Of a stretch of 8,764 nt of DNA, positions 1 to 6,852 are shown piece by piece. The DNA lies in the NCBI GenBank assembly GCA_003978135.1, contig QOAL01000194.1, positions 1 through 8,764 of the forward strand, read 5' to 3'. Below the pieces are notes generated by a model. It was not told where the DNA came from. It made no database searches and saw nothing but the letters and a program-made list of their open reading frames with translations. This stretch comes from Thermodesulfatator sp. (GTDB lineage: Bacteria > Desulfobacterota > Dissulfuribacteria > Dissulfuribacterales > QOAL01). How positions within the stretch are numbered: the first letter of the stretch is position 1; the number at the start of each line of letters is the position of its first letter. Both the position numbers and the translations under genes were made by a program.

Positions 1-1
1 A

Positions 2-697
2 GCCCTAATAATGTCAGGTGCTGTTTTAGTAAATGGAAGATCGATAACCAAGGTTGGACATCTTGTTAAACCAGACGAGGATATTATTTTAAAAGACAAA
101 GGATGTCCGTATGTCAGTAGGGCCGGACTTAAGCTTGAAGCTGCCCTTAGGCATTTTAATGTGTGTGTGAAGAATAAAATTTGTTTAGATGTTGGGGCTT
201 CAACCGGTGGTTTCACAGATTGTCTTCTTAGACAGGGCGCAAGACTGGTTTACGCAGTCGATGTCGGTTATGGTCAACTTGACTGGAAGCTTAGGAACAG
301 GCCGGATGTGGTGAACCTTGAAAAGACCAACATCAAAAACCTCAGCCGGAATGTATTTCAGCATATTCCTGATCTGGCCACTATTGATACGTCTTTTATC
401 TCATTGAAAAAGGTCATTCCCAAGGTTATCAAACTCCTTGACCACCGGGCGGATCTCATTGCCCTTATCAAACCCCAGTTTGAGGCAGGGAGGAAAAAGG
501 TGGGCAAGGGAGGCGTTATAAGGGATACTGCAGTTCACGAGGAGGTGCTTTCGGATCTCAAGGATTTCTTTACCGAGGAGGCGGGCCTGTTATGTGAGGG
601 CATTATTCAATCTCCAATTTTCGGTGCCAAGGGGAACAGGGAATTTCTGGTTCATTTGAAAAAGCAGTTTCCTTTGCAGGATGATAAAGAATTATGA
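2..697 (+). CDS. tlyA: TlyA family rRNA 2'-O-methyltransferase / hemolysin A-like, 5' end outside window
   Basis: This is a SAM-dependent methyltransferase of the TlyA (FtsJ-like) family. Characterised members 2'-O-methylate cytidines in 16S and 23S rRNA; the hemolysin name is historical. The reading frame is open to the left edge (A-L-I precede the first ATG at 11), so the true start lies upstream and the N-terminal S4 RNA-binding domain is only partly visible (GAVLVNGRSITKVG). The SAM-binding stretch CLDVGASTGGFTDCLL follows, then YAVDVGYGQLDWKLR, the catalytic-region segment TIDTSFISLKKV, IALIKPQFEAGRKKVGKGG, and the closing EFLVHLKK. About 231 residues are visible against a usual 245-275, so roughly the first 20-40 are missing. 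The frame ends at TGA 695-697. All family motifs look intact. The next gene is 246 bases away, so it is probably a separate transcription unit. Confidence 0.93.
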   Translation, partial: ALIMSGAVLVNGRSITKVGHLVKPDEDIILKDKGCPYVSRAGLKLEAALRHFNVCVKNKICLDVGASTGGFTDCLLRQGARLVYAVDVGYGQLDWKLRNRPDVVNLEKTNIKNLSRNVFQHIPDLATIDTSFISLKKVIPKVIKLLDHRADLIALIKPQFEAGRKKVGKGGVIRDTAVHEEVLSDLKDFFTEEAGLLCEGIIQSPIFGAKGNREFLVHLKKQFPLQDDKEL

Positions 698-713
698 GTG
701 CATTTTTTATCAT
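681..713 (+). terminator. AT-rich hairpin overlapping the tlyA stop codon
   Basis: ATGATAAA (681-688) and TTTATCAT (706-713) are perfect inverted repeats. The stem extends inward to about 12 pairs (681-692 with 702-713, one G-U), leaving a 9-nt loop that contains the TGA of tlyA. A run of six T lies inside the 3' arm rather than after it, so this is not a classic GC-rich terminator. It could be a weak terminator or a 3'-end stabilising hairpin; the role is inferred. Confidence 0.35.
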
Positions 714-943
714 AGGGTGTTATATTTCAATTAAATTAACATGTTAGCTTTTGTTGTAAACAATCTGAAATTCCTGTTTGGTTTTAACCCTATTCATTCT
801 GATTCCAACCGGTGTAATATGTGGGCAATATGCCAAGTTAATTCGGGCCAATGCACTTTCCCGGCTCGACTGTTTTTAACCAGGGTTTTATCAAGGTCCT
901 TTGTTTCTAAAAGAGATTCAATGCTGTTTTATGGAGGCGTTTA
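698..943. other. 246-base spacer between tlyA and clpS; no gene supported
   Basis: This gap presumably holds the promoter and leader for clpS-clpA-glgP, but I cannot pick out a convincing -35/-10 pair. It contains the 3' arm of the hairpin at the tlyA stop and a 10-base palindrome TAACATGTTA (737-746) that could be an operator. Two short + strand frames cross it. One runs from ATG 741 to a stop overlapping the clpS ATG (TAATG, 942-946). The other, starting TTG 778, would encode a hydrophobic stretch (LVLTLFILIPTGVICG). Neither has a ribosome-binding site or a protein-like composition throughout, so I do not call them. Confidence 0.5.
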
Positions 944-1258
944 ATGACACTTTCTGATTTTGACCAGGAAATTAAGACCAGAAAGAGGATTGAAGACGAA
1001 CTCCAGGAACCGCCAAGGTACAGGGTGTTACTCCATAACGATGATTTTACCACTATGGATTTTGTGGTAAAAATTCTTGAAGAGGTATTTCATAAAAGTC
1101 CGTCAGAAGCCACAAATATAATGCTCCATGTGCATCACAGTGGAGTTGGGGAATGCGGCACTTATCCTGCAGAGATAGCAGAAACAAAGATAGATACAGT
1201 GCACGCACGGGCAAGGGCAGCAGGCTTTCCCCTGCTTGCGACCATGGAAGAGGTCTGA
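944..1258 (+). CDS. clpS: ClpS, N-degron adaptor of the ClpAP protease
   Basis: ClpS binds proteins with destabilising N-terminal residues and delivers them to ClpA for unfolding and ClpP degradation in the cytosol. The 104-residue product has the normal length and fold order: a flexible N-terminal extension (about 1-24), then the core. The substrate pocket signature is complete: N32-D33-D34-F-T36-T-M38, aligning with N34-D35-D36-x-T38-x-M40 of the E. coli protein, and MLHVHHSG with the pocket histidine H64. The AETK (79-82) and FPLLATME segments are also typical. The start is ATG 944, preceded by GGAGG (933-937) at good spacing. The stop lies 7 bases before the clpA start, so the two are almost certainly cotranscribed and probably translationally coupled. 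Confidence 0.96.
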   Translation: MTLSDFDQEIKTRKRIEDELQEPPRYRVLLHNDDFTTMDFVVKILEEVFHKSPSEATNIMLHVHHSGVGECGTYPAEIAETKIDTVHARARAAGFPLLATMEEV

Positions 1259-1265
1259 TTTTACT

Positions 1266-3536
1266 ATGATTAGCAAGGATGTAGAACTCATGTTGGGATC
1301 GGCTGCCAGGGAAGCCCATCTCAGAAATCATGAATATCTGTCCCTGGAACATCTACTTTTTGCCATAATTCACCATGAGCGTGGTGAGGAGGTCATAACT
1401 GCCTGCGGCGGAGACCTTGAACGCCTGAAAAAAAGGATAGAAAATTTTTTTAACACACACCTGGAAAAGCTCTCCAGGGGCAACCAGGAAACGCCGCAGC
1501 CCACAACTTCCCTCCAAAGGGTCCTTCAGAAGACAATCATGCATGTCCAGTCTGCAGGAAAACAGGAGGCTGACATCGGGGACCTGTTGAGCGCCCTGAT
1601 GACCGAGGACAACTCCTACGCGGTCTATTTTCTTAGACAGGAGGGTATTTCGCGTCTTGATATACTGAATTATGTCTCTCATGGCATAGCGAAGGTTTCC
1701 GGGTCTGCCTTTTCCAGCAAGGTCCCGGTGCCTGAACAAGACGGCAAGCAGGAGCAGTCGGGAACCAGCACAGGAAGTCCTTCATCTGCCCTGGAAAAAT
1801 TCACAGTCAATCTCACGGAAAAGGCTGCGTCCGGGAAAATAGATCCACTCATCGGGAGGGAAAACGAGCTTGAACGCACCATGCAGATTCTCTGCAGGCG
1901 AAAGAAAAACAACCCTATTTATGTAGGAGAGCCTGGAGTTGGAAAAACAGCCCTTGCAGAAGGGCTTGCCAGGAAAATCTGGGAAGGCAATGTACCTGAG
2001 GCACTGAACAACGTAACCATCTATGCCCTTGACCTTGGTTCGCTCCTGGCCGGCACAAAATACAGGGGCGAATTTGAGCAAAGACTCAAGGAAGTAATCG
2101 AGGAGCTGGTGCAGAAAAAGGATGCCATACTCTTTATTGATGAAATTCATACCATTGTTGGAGCAGGGGCGACCAGTGGTGGGTCCTTGGATGCATCAAA
2201 TATTCTCAAGCCAGCACTGACCGGAGGAGAAATAAGGTGCATAGGTTCAACTACCTATGAGGAATACAGAAATTATTTTGAAAAGGACCGGGCCCTTTCC
2301 AGGAGATTTCAGAAAATAGATCTTAATGAACCATCCATCCAGGAGACTGTTCAAATCCTTCATGGCTTGAAGAGCCATTACCAGCGGCACCATAATGTTA
2401 AATATACAAATAACGCCATAAAGGCGGCAGCAGAATTATCAGATAGATATCTGTCCGACCGTTTTCTTCCTGACAAGGCCATAGATGTTATAGATGAAGC
2501 AGCAGCTCTTCTCAGGTTAAACCGGCCGGTTAACGAAGGTCCTGCTACCATAACCATAAGGCACGTGGAAAATGTCATTTCCAAGATGGCAAATATCCCA
2601 GCCAGAAATCTCACCCGTTCTGATGTTGCAAGGCTTGAAGCCCTTGAACCCTCGCTCAGGGCCGTTGTCTTCGGACAGGATGAGGCCATCAAGACTGTAA
2701 CCAAGGCAATCAAGCGGTCGAGAGCTGGCCTGACTCATCCTGACAGGCCCATTGGCTCCTTTCTCTTTACAGGGCCTACCGGGGTAGGCAAGACCGAGCT
2801 TGCCCGCCAGACGGCCAGGATCCTGGACGTTCATTTCCACAGATTTGACATGAGCGAGTACATGGAAAAGCATGCGGTTGCCCGCCTCATAGGAGCACCT
2901 CCAGGATACGTGGGCTTTGACCAGGGAGGCCTTCTTACAGAGGCCATCAGAAAGCATCCCTTTAGTGTTCTGCTATTGGACGAGATTGAAAAGGCCCATC
3001 CTGATATCTTCAATATCCTTCTGCAGATAATGGATTATTCCAAACTTACCGATAATACTGGCAGAACAGCCGATTTCAAACATGTCATATTGATAATGAC
3101 CTCCAATATAGGCGCCAGGGAAATGGAGGCAAGGGCCATCGGATTTGGTGCTGACAAGTCAGACGACAGGAAGAAGAAAGGCGCCTTTGCCGTAAAGAAA
3201 CTCTTCAGCCCGGAATTCAGAAACAGGCTGGACGCTGTGGTTCAATTCGACAAACTTACGCCATCAGTAATGGAACAGGTGGTCGACAAGCTTATAGACG
3301 AGGTGAGGGATCAGCTTGCCCAGAAAAGGATCAGCCTGAAACTAACAGAAGGCGCCAGGAAATGGTTTGCAGAAAAGGGTTTTGATCCTGAACACGGTGC
3401 CCGACCCCTTGGACGGCTTATCCAGGAAAAGATTAAGGATGCCATAGCAGATGCCCTGCTCTTTGGCGGTCTAAAAAAAGGCATGGACGTGAATATAGTA
3501 TTAGATCAGAATTCAGAAATAGCAATTCGTTATTAG
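1266..3536 (+). CDS. clpA: ClpA, AAA+ unfoldase subunit of the ClpAP protease
   Basis: ClpA is a hexameric double-ring ATPase that unfolds substrates and threads them into ClpP. The product is 756 residues, close to the 758 of E. coli. Visible parts are: two Clp N repeats (about 1-145); D1 with Walker A GEPGVGKT (221-228), pore loop KYRGEFE (265-271) and Walker B FIDEIH (D292, E293); D2 with Walker A GPTGVGKT (503-510), pore loop GYVG (547-550) and Walker B LLLDEIE (D572, E573). The ClpP-docking tripeptide is I-G-F (625-627), so it is a ClpP partner and not a ClpB-type disaggregase; the ClpB middle coiled coil is absent. An upstream in-frame ATG at 1236 would lie inside clpS. I chose ATG 1266 because MISKDVELML is the conserved start; GGAAGAGG (1246-1253) lies upstream at a long spacing of about 12. 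clpP is not in the window. Confidence 0.96.
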   Translation: MISKDVELMLGSAAREAHLRNHEYLSLEHLLFAIIHHERGEEVITACGGDLERLKKRIENFFNTHLEKLSRGNQETPQPTTSLQRVLQKTIMHVQSAGKQEADIGDLLSALMTEDNSYAVYFLRQEGISRLDILNYVSHGIAKVSGSAFSSKVPVPEQDGKQEQSGTSTGSPSSALEKFTVNLTEKAASGKIDPLIGRENELERTMQILCRRKKNNPIYVGEPGVGKTALAEGLARKIWEGNVPEALNNVTIYALDLGSLLAGTKYRGEFEQRLKEVIEELVQKKDAILFIDEIHTIVGAGATSGGSLDASNILKPALTGGEIRCIGSTTYEEYRNYFEKDRALSRRFQKIDLNEPSIQETVQILHGLKSHYQRHHNVKYTNNAIKAAAELSDRYLSDRFLPDKAIDVIDEAAALLRLNRPVNEGPATITIRHVENVISKMANIPARNLTRSDVARLEALEPSLRAVVFGQDEAIKTVTKAIKRSRAGLTHPDRPIGSFLFTGPTGVGKTELARQTARILDVHFHRFDMSEYMEKHAVARLIGAPPGYVGFDQGGLLTEAIRKHPFSVLLLDEIEKAHPDIFNILLQIMDYSKLTDNTGRTADFKHVILIMTSNIGAREMEARAIGFGADKSDDRKKKGAFAVKKLFSPEFRNRLDAVVQFDKLTPSVMEQVVDKLIDEVRDQLAQKRISLKLTEGARKWFAEKGFDPEHGARPLGRLIQEKIKDAIADALLFGGLKKGMDVNIVLDQNSEIAIRY

Positions 3537-3547
3537 GGTTAAAATAG

Positions 3548-6115
3548 ATGCCAATCATCCGTACAATTACTATCAGTCCAAATCTGCCTGAAAAACTCCA
3601 CCCACTGATCCAGATTGCCAAAAATCTATGGTGGACATGGACTCCTGAAGCCATATATCTATTCAAGGACATGGATGCTGACCTGTGGGACAGTACAGGC
3701 CATAATCCCATTGCAATGCTGGGCGCTATCGAACAACCAAGGCTTGAAGAACTTGAAAGGGACGAGGTGTTCCTGGCAAGGATGGATTCTGTGCTTACCG
3801 AACTAAACCGTTACCTAAAGGCACAGACCTGGTTTAAAAAAGTAGACAGTTCCTCTACAGACGGCTTTTTTGCCTATTTCTCAGCAGAATTTGGTCTCCA
3901 TGAAAGCTTGCCTTTGTATTCGGGCGGGCTGGGCATCCTTGCAGGAGATCACATGAAGTCTGCCAGCGATTTGGGTCTTCCCATGAGGGGGGTGGGCCTT
4001 CTTTATAAGCACGGCTATTTCCAGCAATATCTCAACCCTGACGGATGGCAGCTTGAGACATATCCTACCAACGACTTTTACAATATGCCCCTATCACCTG
4101 TGCTGGACAAGGACGGCAAGCAGTTAATGATACAGGTGGAGATGGACAACCGGGAAATTTACTGCCAGGCATGGGAAATAGTAGTCGGCAGGGTCAAGAT
4201 ATACATGCTGGATACTGACGTGCCCCTGAATACCAGGCAGGACAGGCAGATCACATCCCATCTCTATGGAGGAAGCATAGAAACCAGGCTTGAACAGGAA
4301 ATCGTTCTGGGAAGGGGCGGCATAAGACTTCTCAGGACCCTTGGAGAGGTACCGTCTGTATGCCACATGAACGAAGGCCATTCTGCCTTCATGGCAATTG
4401 AGAGGCTGCTTCAGCTCATCAAGAATGAGGGCCTGAGTTTTGACGAGGCCCTTGAGGCAGTGCGGGCTACCAGTGTGTTCACTACACATACTCCGGTTCC
4501 TGCTGGAATCGACCGCTTTCCCAATGATCTCATGAGGCGTTATTTTTCCCGGGTGGCTGATGAACTGGGAATCGGAATAGAAAGGTTTCTGGATCTTGGC
4601 CGCATCCAGCCTGGCAACCAGAGCGAGCAGTTCTGCATGGCAGTACTTGCCATCAAGATGGCCTCCCAGACCAATGGCGTGAGCAAACTCCATGGCGAGG
4701 TTTCGAGAAATATGTGGGCCCAGATATGGCCACAGATTCCAAAGCATGAGGTGCCAATTACCCACGTCACCAATGGAGTACATACCCTGGGCTGGCTTTC
4801 AGGGGAAATGTCCAGACTCTATGAAAGGTACCTTGGTTCCCGGTGGATAGACGAACCCACCAATCATTCCATATGGAAAAGGGTGGAACACATTGCTGAT
4901 TTCGAGTTATGGAGAAGCAGGGAAAGACTGAGAGACAGACTCATATCCTTTGCCCGTGACCGTCTAAAGAAACAGCTTGAAAGCAAGGGCGCCCCCAAAT
5001 ATCAGATAAAGATGGCAGACGAGGTTCTTGACCCGGAGGCCCTTACCATCGGATTTGCCAGGCGCTTTGCCACTTACAAGCGCGCCGGCCTGCTCTTCAG
5101 GGACAAGGAAAGGCTGATCAAGATACTCACCAATCCCTCCAGGCCCGTGCAGATGATATTCAGCGGCAAGGCTCATCCCAAGGACAAGTTTGGCAAGGAA
5201 CTCATCCACCAGGTTGTCCAGATGGCCAACAGCCCGGAGCTCAGAAACCACATTGTCTTCATAGAAAATTACGACATCGAGGTGGCAAGATACCTGGTCC
5301 AGGGCGTGGATGTCTGGCTGAATACCCCCAGGAGGCCCATGGAGGCAAGCGGAACCAGCGGCATGAAGGTTACGGCCAACGGCGGCATGAATCTCAGTAT
5401 CCTGGATGGTTGGTGGGTGGAGGGCTACAATGGTAAAAACGGCTGGGCCATTGGCGCCGGAGAGGAATATGATGACCACGAATACCAGGATGAAGTGGAA
5501 AGCAGGCTTCTTTATGAACTCCTGGAAAATACAGTAGTGCCTCTGTTTTATACGAGATCAGGCCATGATATACCCACTGGCTGGATTGAAATGGTTAAAA
5601 ATTCTATCCAGACCATATGCCCCTATTTCAATACCAACAGGATGGTGGAGGAATACAGCTCCAAGTTTTATCTCCCTAATGCTGCCAGATGGAAGGTGTT
5701 CCTTGAGACGGGCTGGAAGGATGCGAGAGAGATCGCCCAGTGGAAAAAACGCATCTATTCAGTATGGCACAATGTAAAAATCGTGGAAGTGCAGCTTCCC
5801 ACCACCGATTCCCCAAGGGTGGGGGACAGGATCCCCATTACTGCCACGGTTTCTCTTGGAGAACTTTCTCCTGATGAGATCCGGGTGGATGCCTACATAG
5901 GTCACCTGGATGAAAAGGGAGAGCTTGCAGAAGGCCATCCCCTGCCCCTGCTTTTCACAGGTGAAACCAATGAACACGGCCATGTCTTCAGGGGAAATCT
6001 TCTTTGTCTTTCAAGTGGACAAATCGGATTTACTGTGCGTTGCTATCCTTATCGCAAAGAACTGGCACATCCATTTGAAATGGGGCTACTGACCTGGTGG
6101 GATAGTAACCAGTAG
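3548..6115 (+). CDS. glgP: Alpha-glucan (glycogen/maltodextrin) phosphorylase, DUF3417-containing type
   Basis: This GT35 enzyme uses inorganic phosphate to release glucose-1-phosphate from the non-reducing ends of glycogen or maltodextrin in the cytosol. The 855-residue product begins with a DUF3417-like N-terminal region (NLWWTWTPEAIYLF, near residues 27-40), typical of the bacterial/archaeal subgroup rather than the classical E. coli GlgP. Catalytic-domain landmarks follow: FSAEFGLHESLPLYSGGLG, CHMNEGHSAFMAIERL, FTTHTPVPAGIDRFP, THVTNGVHTLGWLS, IGFARRFATYKRAGLL and FSGKAHPKDK. The pyridoxal-phosphate site is EASGTSGMK, with K607 as the predicted Schiff-base lysine. Residues about 743-855 form an extra C-terminal beta-rich, Ig-like domain (VEVQLPTTDSPRVGDRI to LTWWDSNQ). 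The gene starts 11 bases after clpA with a weak AGGG (3535-3538), so it is probably in the same transcript. The family is secure; the preferred glucan is not shown. Confidence 0.94.
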   Translation: MPIIRTITISPNLPEKLHPLIQIAKNLWWTWTPEAIYLFKDMDADLWDSTGHNPIAMLGAIEQPRLEELERDEVFLARMDSVLTELNRYLKAQTWFKKVDSSSTDGFFAYFSAEFGLHESLPLYSGGLGILAGDHMKSASDLGLPMRGVGLLYKHGYFQQYLNPDGWQLETYPTNDFYNMPLSPVLDKDGKQLMIQVEMDNREIYCQAWEIVVGRVKIYMLDTDVPLNTRQDRQITSHLYGGSIETRLEQEIVLGRGGIRLLRTLGEVPSVCHMNEGHSAFMAIERLLQLIKNEGLSFDEALEAVRATSVFTTHTPVPAGIDRFPNDLMRRYFSRVADELGIGIERFLDLGRIQPGNQSEQFCMAVLAIKMASQTNGVSKLHGEVSRNMWAQIWPQIPKHEVPITHVTNGVHTLGWLSGEMSRLYERYLGSRWIDEPTNHSIWKRVEHIADFELWRSRERLRDRLISFARDRLKKQLESKGAPKYQIKMADEVLDPEALTIGFARRFATYKRAGLLFRDKERLIKILTNPSRPVQMIFSGKAHPKDKFGKELIHQVVQMANSPELRNHIVFIENYDIEVARYLVQGVDVWLNTPRRPMEASGTSGMKVTANGGMNLSILDGWWVEGYNGKNGWAIGAGEEYDDHEYQDEVESRLLYELLENTVVPLFYTRSGHDIPTGWIEMVKNSIQTICPYFNTNRMVEEYSSKFYLPNAARWKVFLETGWKDAREIAQWKKRIYSVWHNVKIVEVQLPTTDSPRVGDRIPITATVSLGELSPDEIRVDAYIGHLDEKGELAEGHPLPLLFTGETNEHGHVFRGNLLCLSSGQIGFTVRCYPYRKELAHPFEMGLLTWWDSNQ

Positions 6116-6142
6116 ATTCCCGCCAAAAGGTTTCTCTGCTGA

Positions 6143-6164
6143 GCTTACTGCTCCAGCAGTAAGC
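6143..6164. terminator. Perfect 10-bp inverted repeat between convergent genes
   Basis: GCTTACTGCT (6143-6152) and AGCAGTAAGC (6155-6164) are exact inverted repeats separated by CC. They give a stable hairpin 28 bases after the glgP stop on the + strand. No T-run follows on either strand, so intrinsic termination is uncertain; a bidirectional 3'-end structure is the likely role. The TAA of the small minus-strand frame 6145-6273 lies inside the left arm. Confidence 0.5.
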
Positions 6165-6273
6165 CTCTAAATTGCCATCTATATGAGAGGATTTTCTGTT
6201 CTTCCTCATAGTCGAGGAGACGAGAGGGTTTCTTTCCGCAGCCATCAAAAGGGACTTCATCGTCACTGATCAC
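6145..6273 (-). CDS. Candidate 42-residue small protein, unrecognised
   Basis: A minus-strand frame from GTG (6271-6273) to TAA (6145-6147) reads VISDDEVPFDGCGKKPSR and continues through LLDYEEEQKILSYRW to end in GLLLEQ. The composition is protein-like: charged, with aromatic residues and a probable helix over the second half. Neighbouring shadow frames lack this character. An in-frame TAA lies three codons upstream of the GTG, so it is not simply the tail of a longer frame in its present form. The only purine-rich stretch upstream (AAGGAAG) is too far away to be a good ribosome-binding site. It lies downstream of the HAD and beta-sandwich genes on the same strand, separated from them by the palindromic element 6301-6407, and may be the third gene of that unit or a remnant. 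I do not recognise a family. Confidence 0.35.
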   Translation of the reverse strand: MISDDEVPFDGCGKKPSRLLDYEEEQKILSYRWQFRGLLLEQ

Positions 6274-6300
6274 GGAGTCTTACGGTAGCTTCCTTTAGTA

Positions 6301-6407
6301 TAAGCAATTAGAGGGTGCTGCAGATGCAAGGCGGCGGGTGCGCCGACGTACTCCCAGTACTTCAAGCGCCCGACAACACAGCAGATGCGGTGCTCTATGA
6401 TTGCTAA
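6301..6407. repeat. 107-base palindromic repeat-like element with terminal inverted repeats
   Basis: Outer ends: TAAGCAAT (6301-6308) pairs with ATTGCTAA (6400-6407) except for one base, and TAGAG (6309-6313) pairs with CTCTA (6393-6397). Near each end the same two words occur in direct orientation but in swapped order: GGTGCT-GCAGATGC (6314-6327) and GCAGATGC-GGTGCT (6381-6394). The centre holds a GC-rich stem CGGGTGC / GCGCCCG (6335-6341 with 6366-6372, one G-U), capped by GTACT-CCC-AGTAC (6348-6360). It lies between the convergent 3' ends of glgP and the minus-strand genes and has no convincing reading frame. This architecture fits a REP/MITE-like dispersed element or a 3'-end RNA structure. 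I have the impression that related GC-rich cores recur in deltaproteobacterial genomes but cannot verify it here. Confidence 0.55.
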
Positions 6408-6410
6408 CCT

Positions 6411-6758
6411 TCAATCAGTCAATACCTGGAAATCAACTCTCGTCCTGCCTGCTGCACCTGTTTCAGGATCAATGGCCTCCACCAGGAGCGAACAGGGACC
6501 GGAAGCCCTGACATTGACAAAGCCTGAAAACTCGTTGGCATCTCCACTGTATGAAAGGCCAGCATCTGAATCCTTTTTTCCAAAGTAGTAGAGGGATGCC
6601 TTTACTCTGAAACGCCTTGGGTCCCACCTTCCACCTGCACATGTAGGCAAGCCACAACTTAATGTGACCTGCACACGGACATTAATTGTTCCATTACTTG
6701 ATTGTATTTTGTCTCCTGGCCGGGGCGATAGAGGCTGAATGGCAAGTTGAACAGACAC
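6411..6758 (-). CDS. Small beta-sandwich (Ig-like) protein of unknown function
   Basis: This is a 115-residue product starting at GTG 6758-6756, preceded on the minus strand by AAAGGGAAAC, an acceptable ribosome-binding site. The frame cannot extend further because a TAA lies 13 codons upstream with no ATG between. There is no signal peptide or membrane segment, so it is probably cytosolic. The sequence is rich in alternating beta-strand patterns (TINVRVQVTL, RFRVKASLYYFG, CSLLVEAIDPETG, RTRVDFQVL), as expected for an Ig-like or carbohydrate-binding beta-sandwich. Its layout resembles the last ~100 residues of the neighbouring phosphorylase: QL-x-SPR-x-GD-x-I near the start, then a V-x-A strand, then a SG-x-x-N turn and F-x-G. 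It lies 94 bases downstream of the HAD gene on the same strand and is probably cotranscribed. A glucan-binding role is a guess from context only. Confidence 0.68.
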   Translation of the reverse strand: MSVQLAIQPLSPRPGDKIQSSNGTINVRVQVTLSCGLPTCAGGRWDPRRFRVKASLYYFGKKDSDAGLSYSGDANEFSGFVNVRASGPCSLLVEAIDPETGAAGRTRVDFQVLTD

Positions 6759-6803
6759 GTTTCCCTTTTTCCGTTTATCTTTCGAAATTTCTGGATGTTA
6801 TAA

Positions 6804-6820
6804 AAAACACTTAATGTTTT
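6804..6820 (-). terminator. Weak A/T hairpin between the HAD and beta-sandwich genes
   Basis: AAAACA (6804-6809) and TGTTTT (6815-6820) are inverted repeats around a 5-base loop. On the minus strand the 3' arm runs into a T6 stretch. The stem is almost entirely A-T and so thermodynamically weak. It could attenuate transcription between the two minus-strand genes, or be chance in an AT-rich spacer. Confidence 0.2.
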
Positions 6821-6852
6821 ATCTTGTCTGCTCTTCCTTTCACCTGCATTGC

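Noticed and set aside
778..882. Short hydrophobic frame starting TTG, resembling a lipoprotein or membrane anchor
   Set aside because: It has a non-ATG start, no ribosome-binding site and only about 34 codons. It is probably chance in an AT-rich spacer.
741..944. 67-codon + strand frame overlapping the clpS start by one base (TAATG)
   Set aside because: There is no ribosome-binding site before its ATG, and the composition reads like random translation. The GGAGG at 933-937 clearly serves clpS.
1236..1265. ATG 1236 as the start of clpA, giving ten extra residues
   Set aside because: It lies inside clpS and the extra residues are not ClpA-like. MISKDVELML at 1266 matches the conserved N-terminus.
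4124..4783. 219-codon minus-strand frame inside glgP
   Set aside because: It is the antisense shadow of a strongly conserved phosphorylase coding region and has no recognisable motif.
4964..5479. 171-codon minus-strand frame inside glgP
   Set aside because: It is an antisense shadow of the PLP-site region of the phosphorylase. Its composition reflects the reverse complement of a coding sequence.
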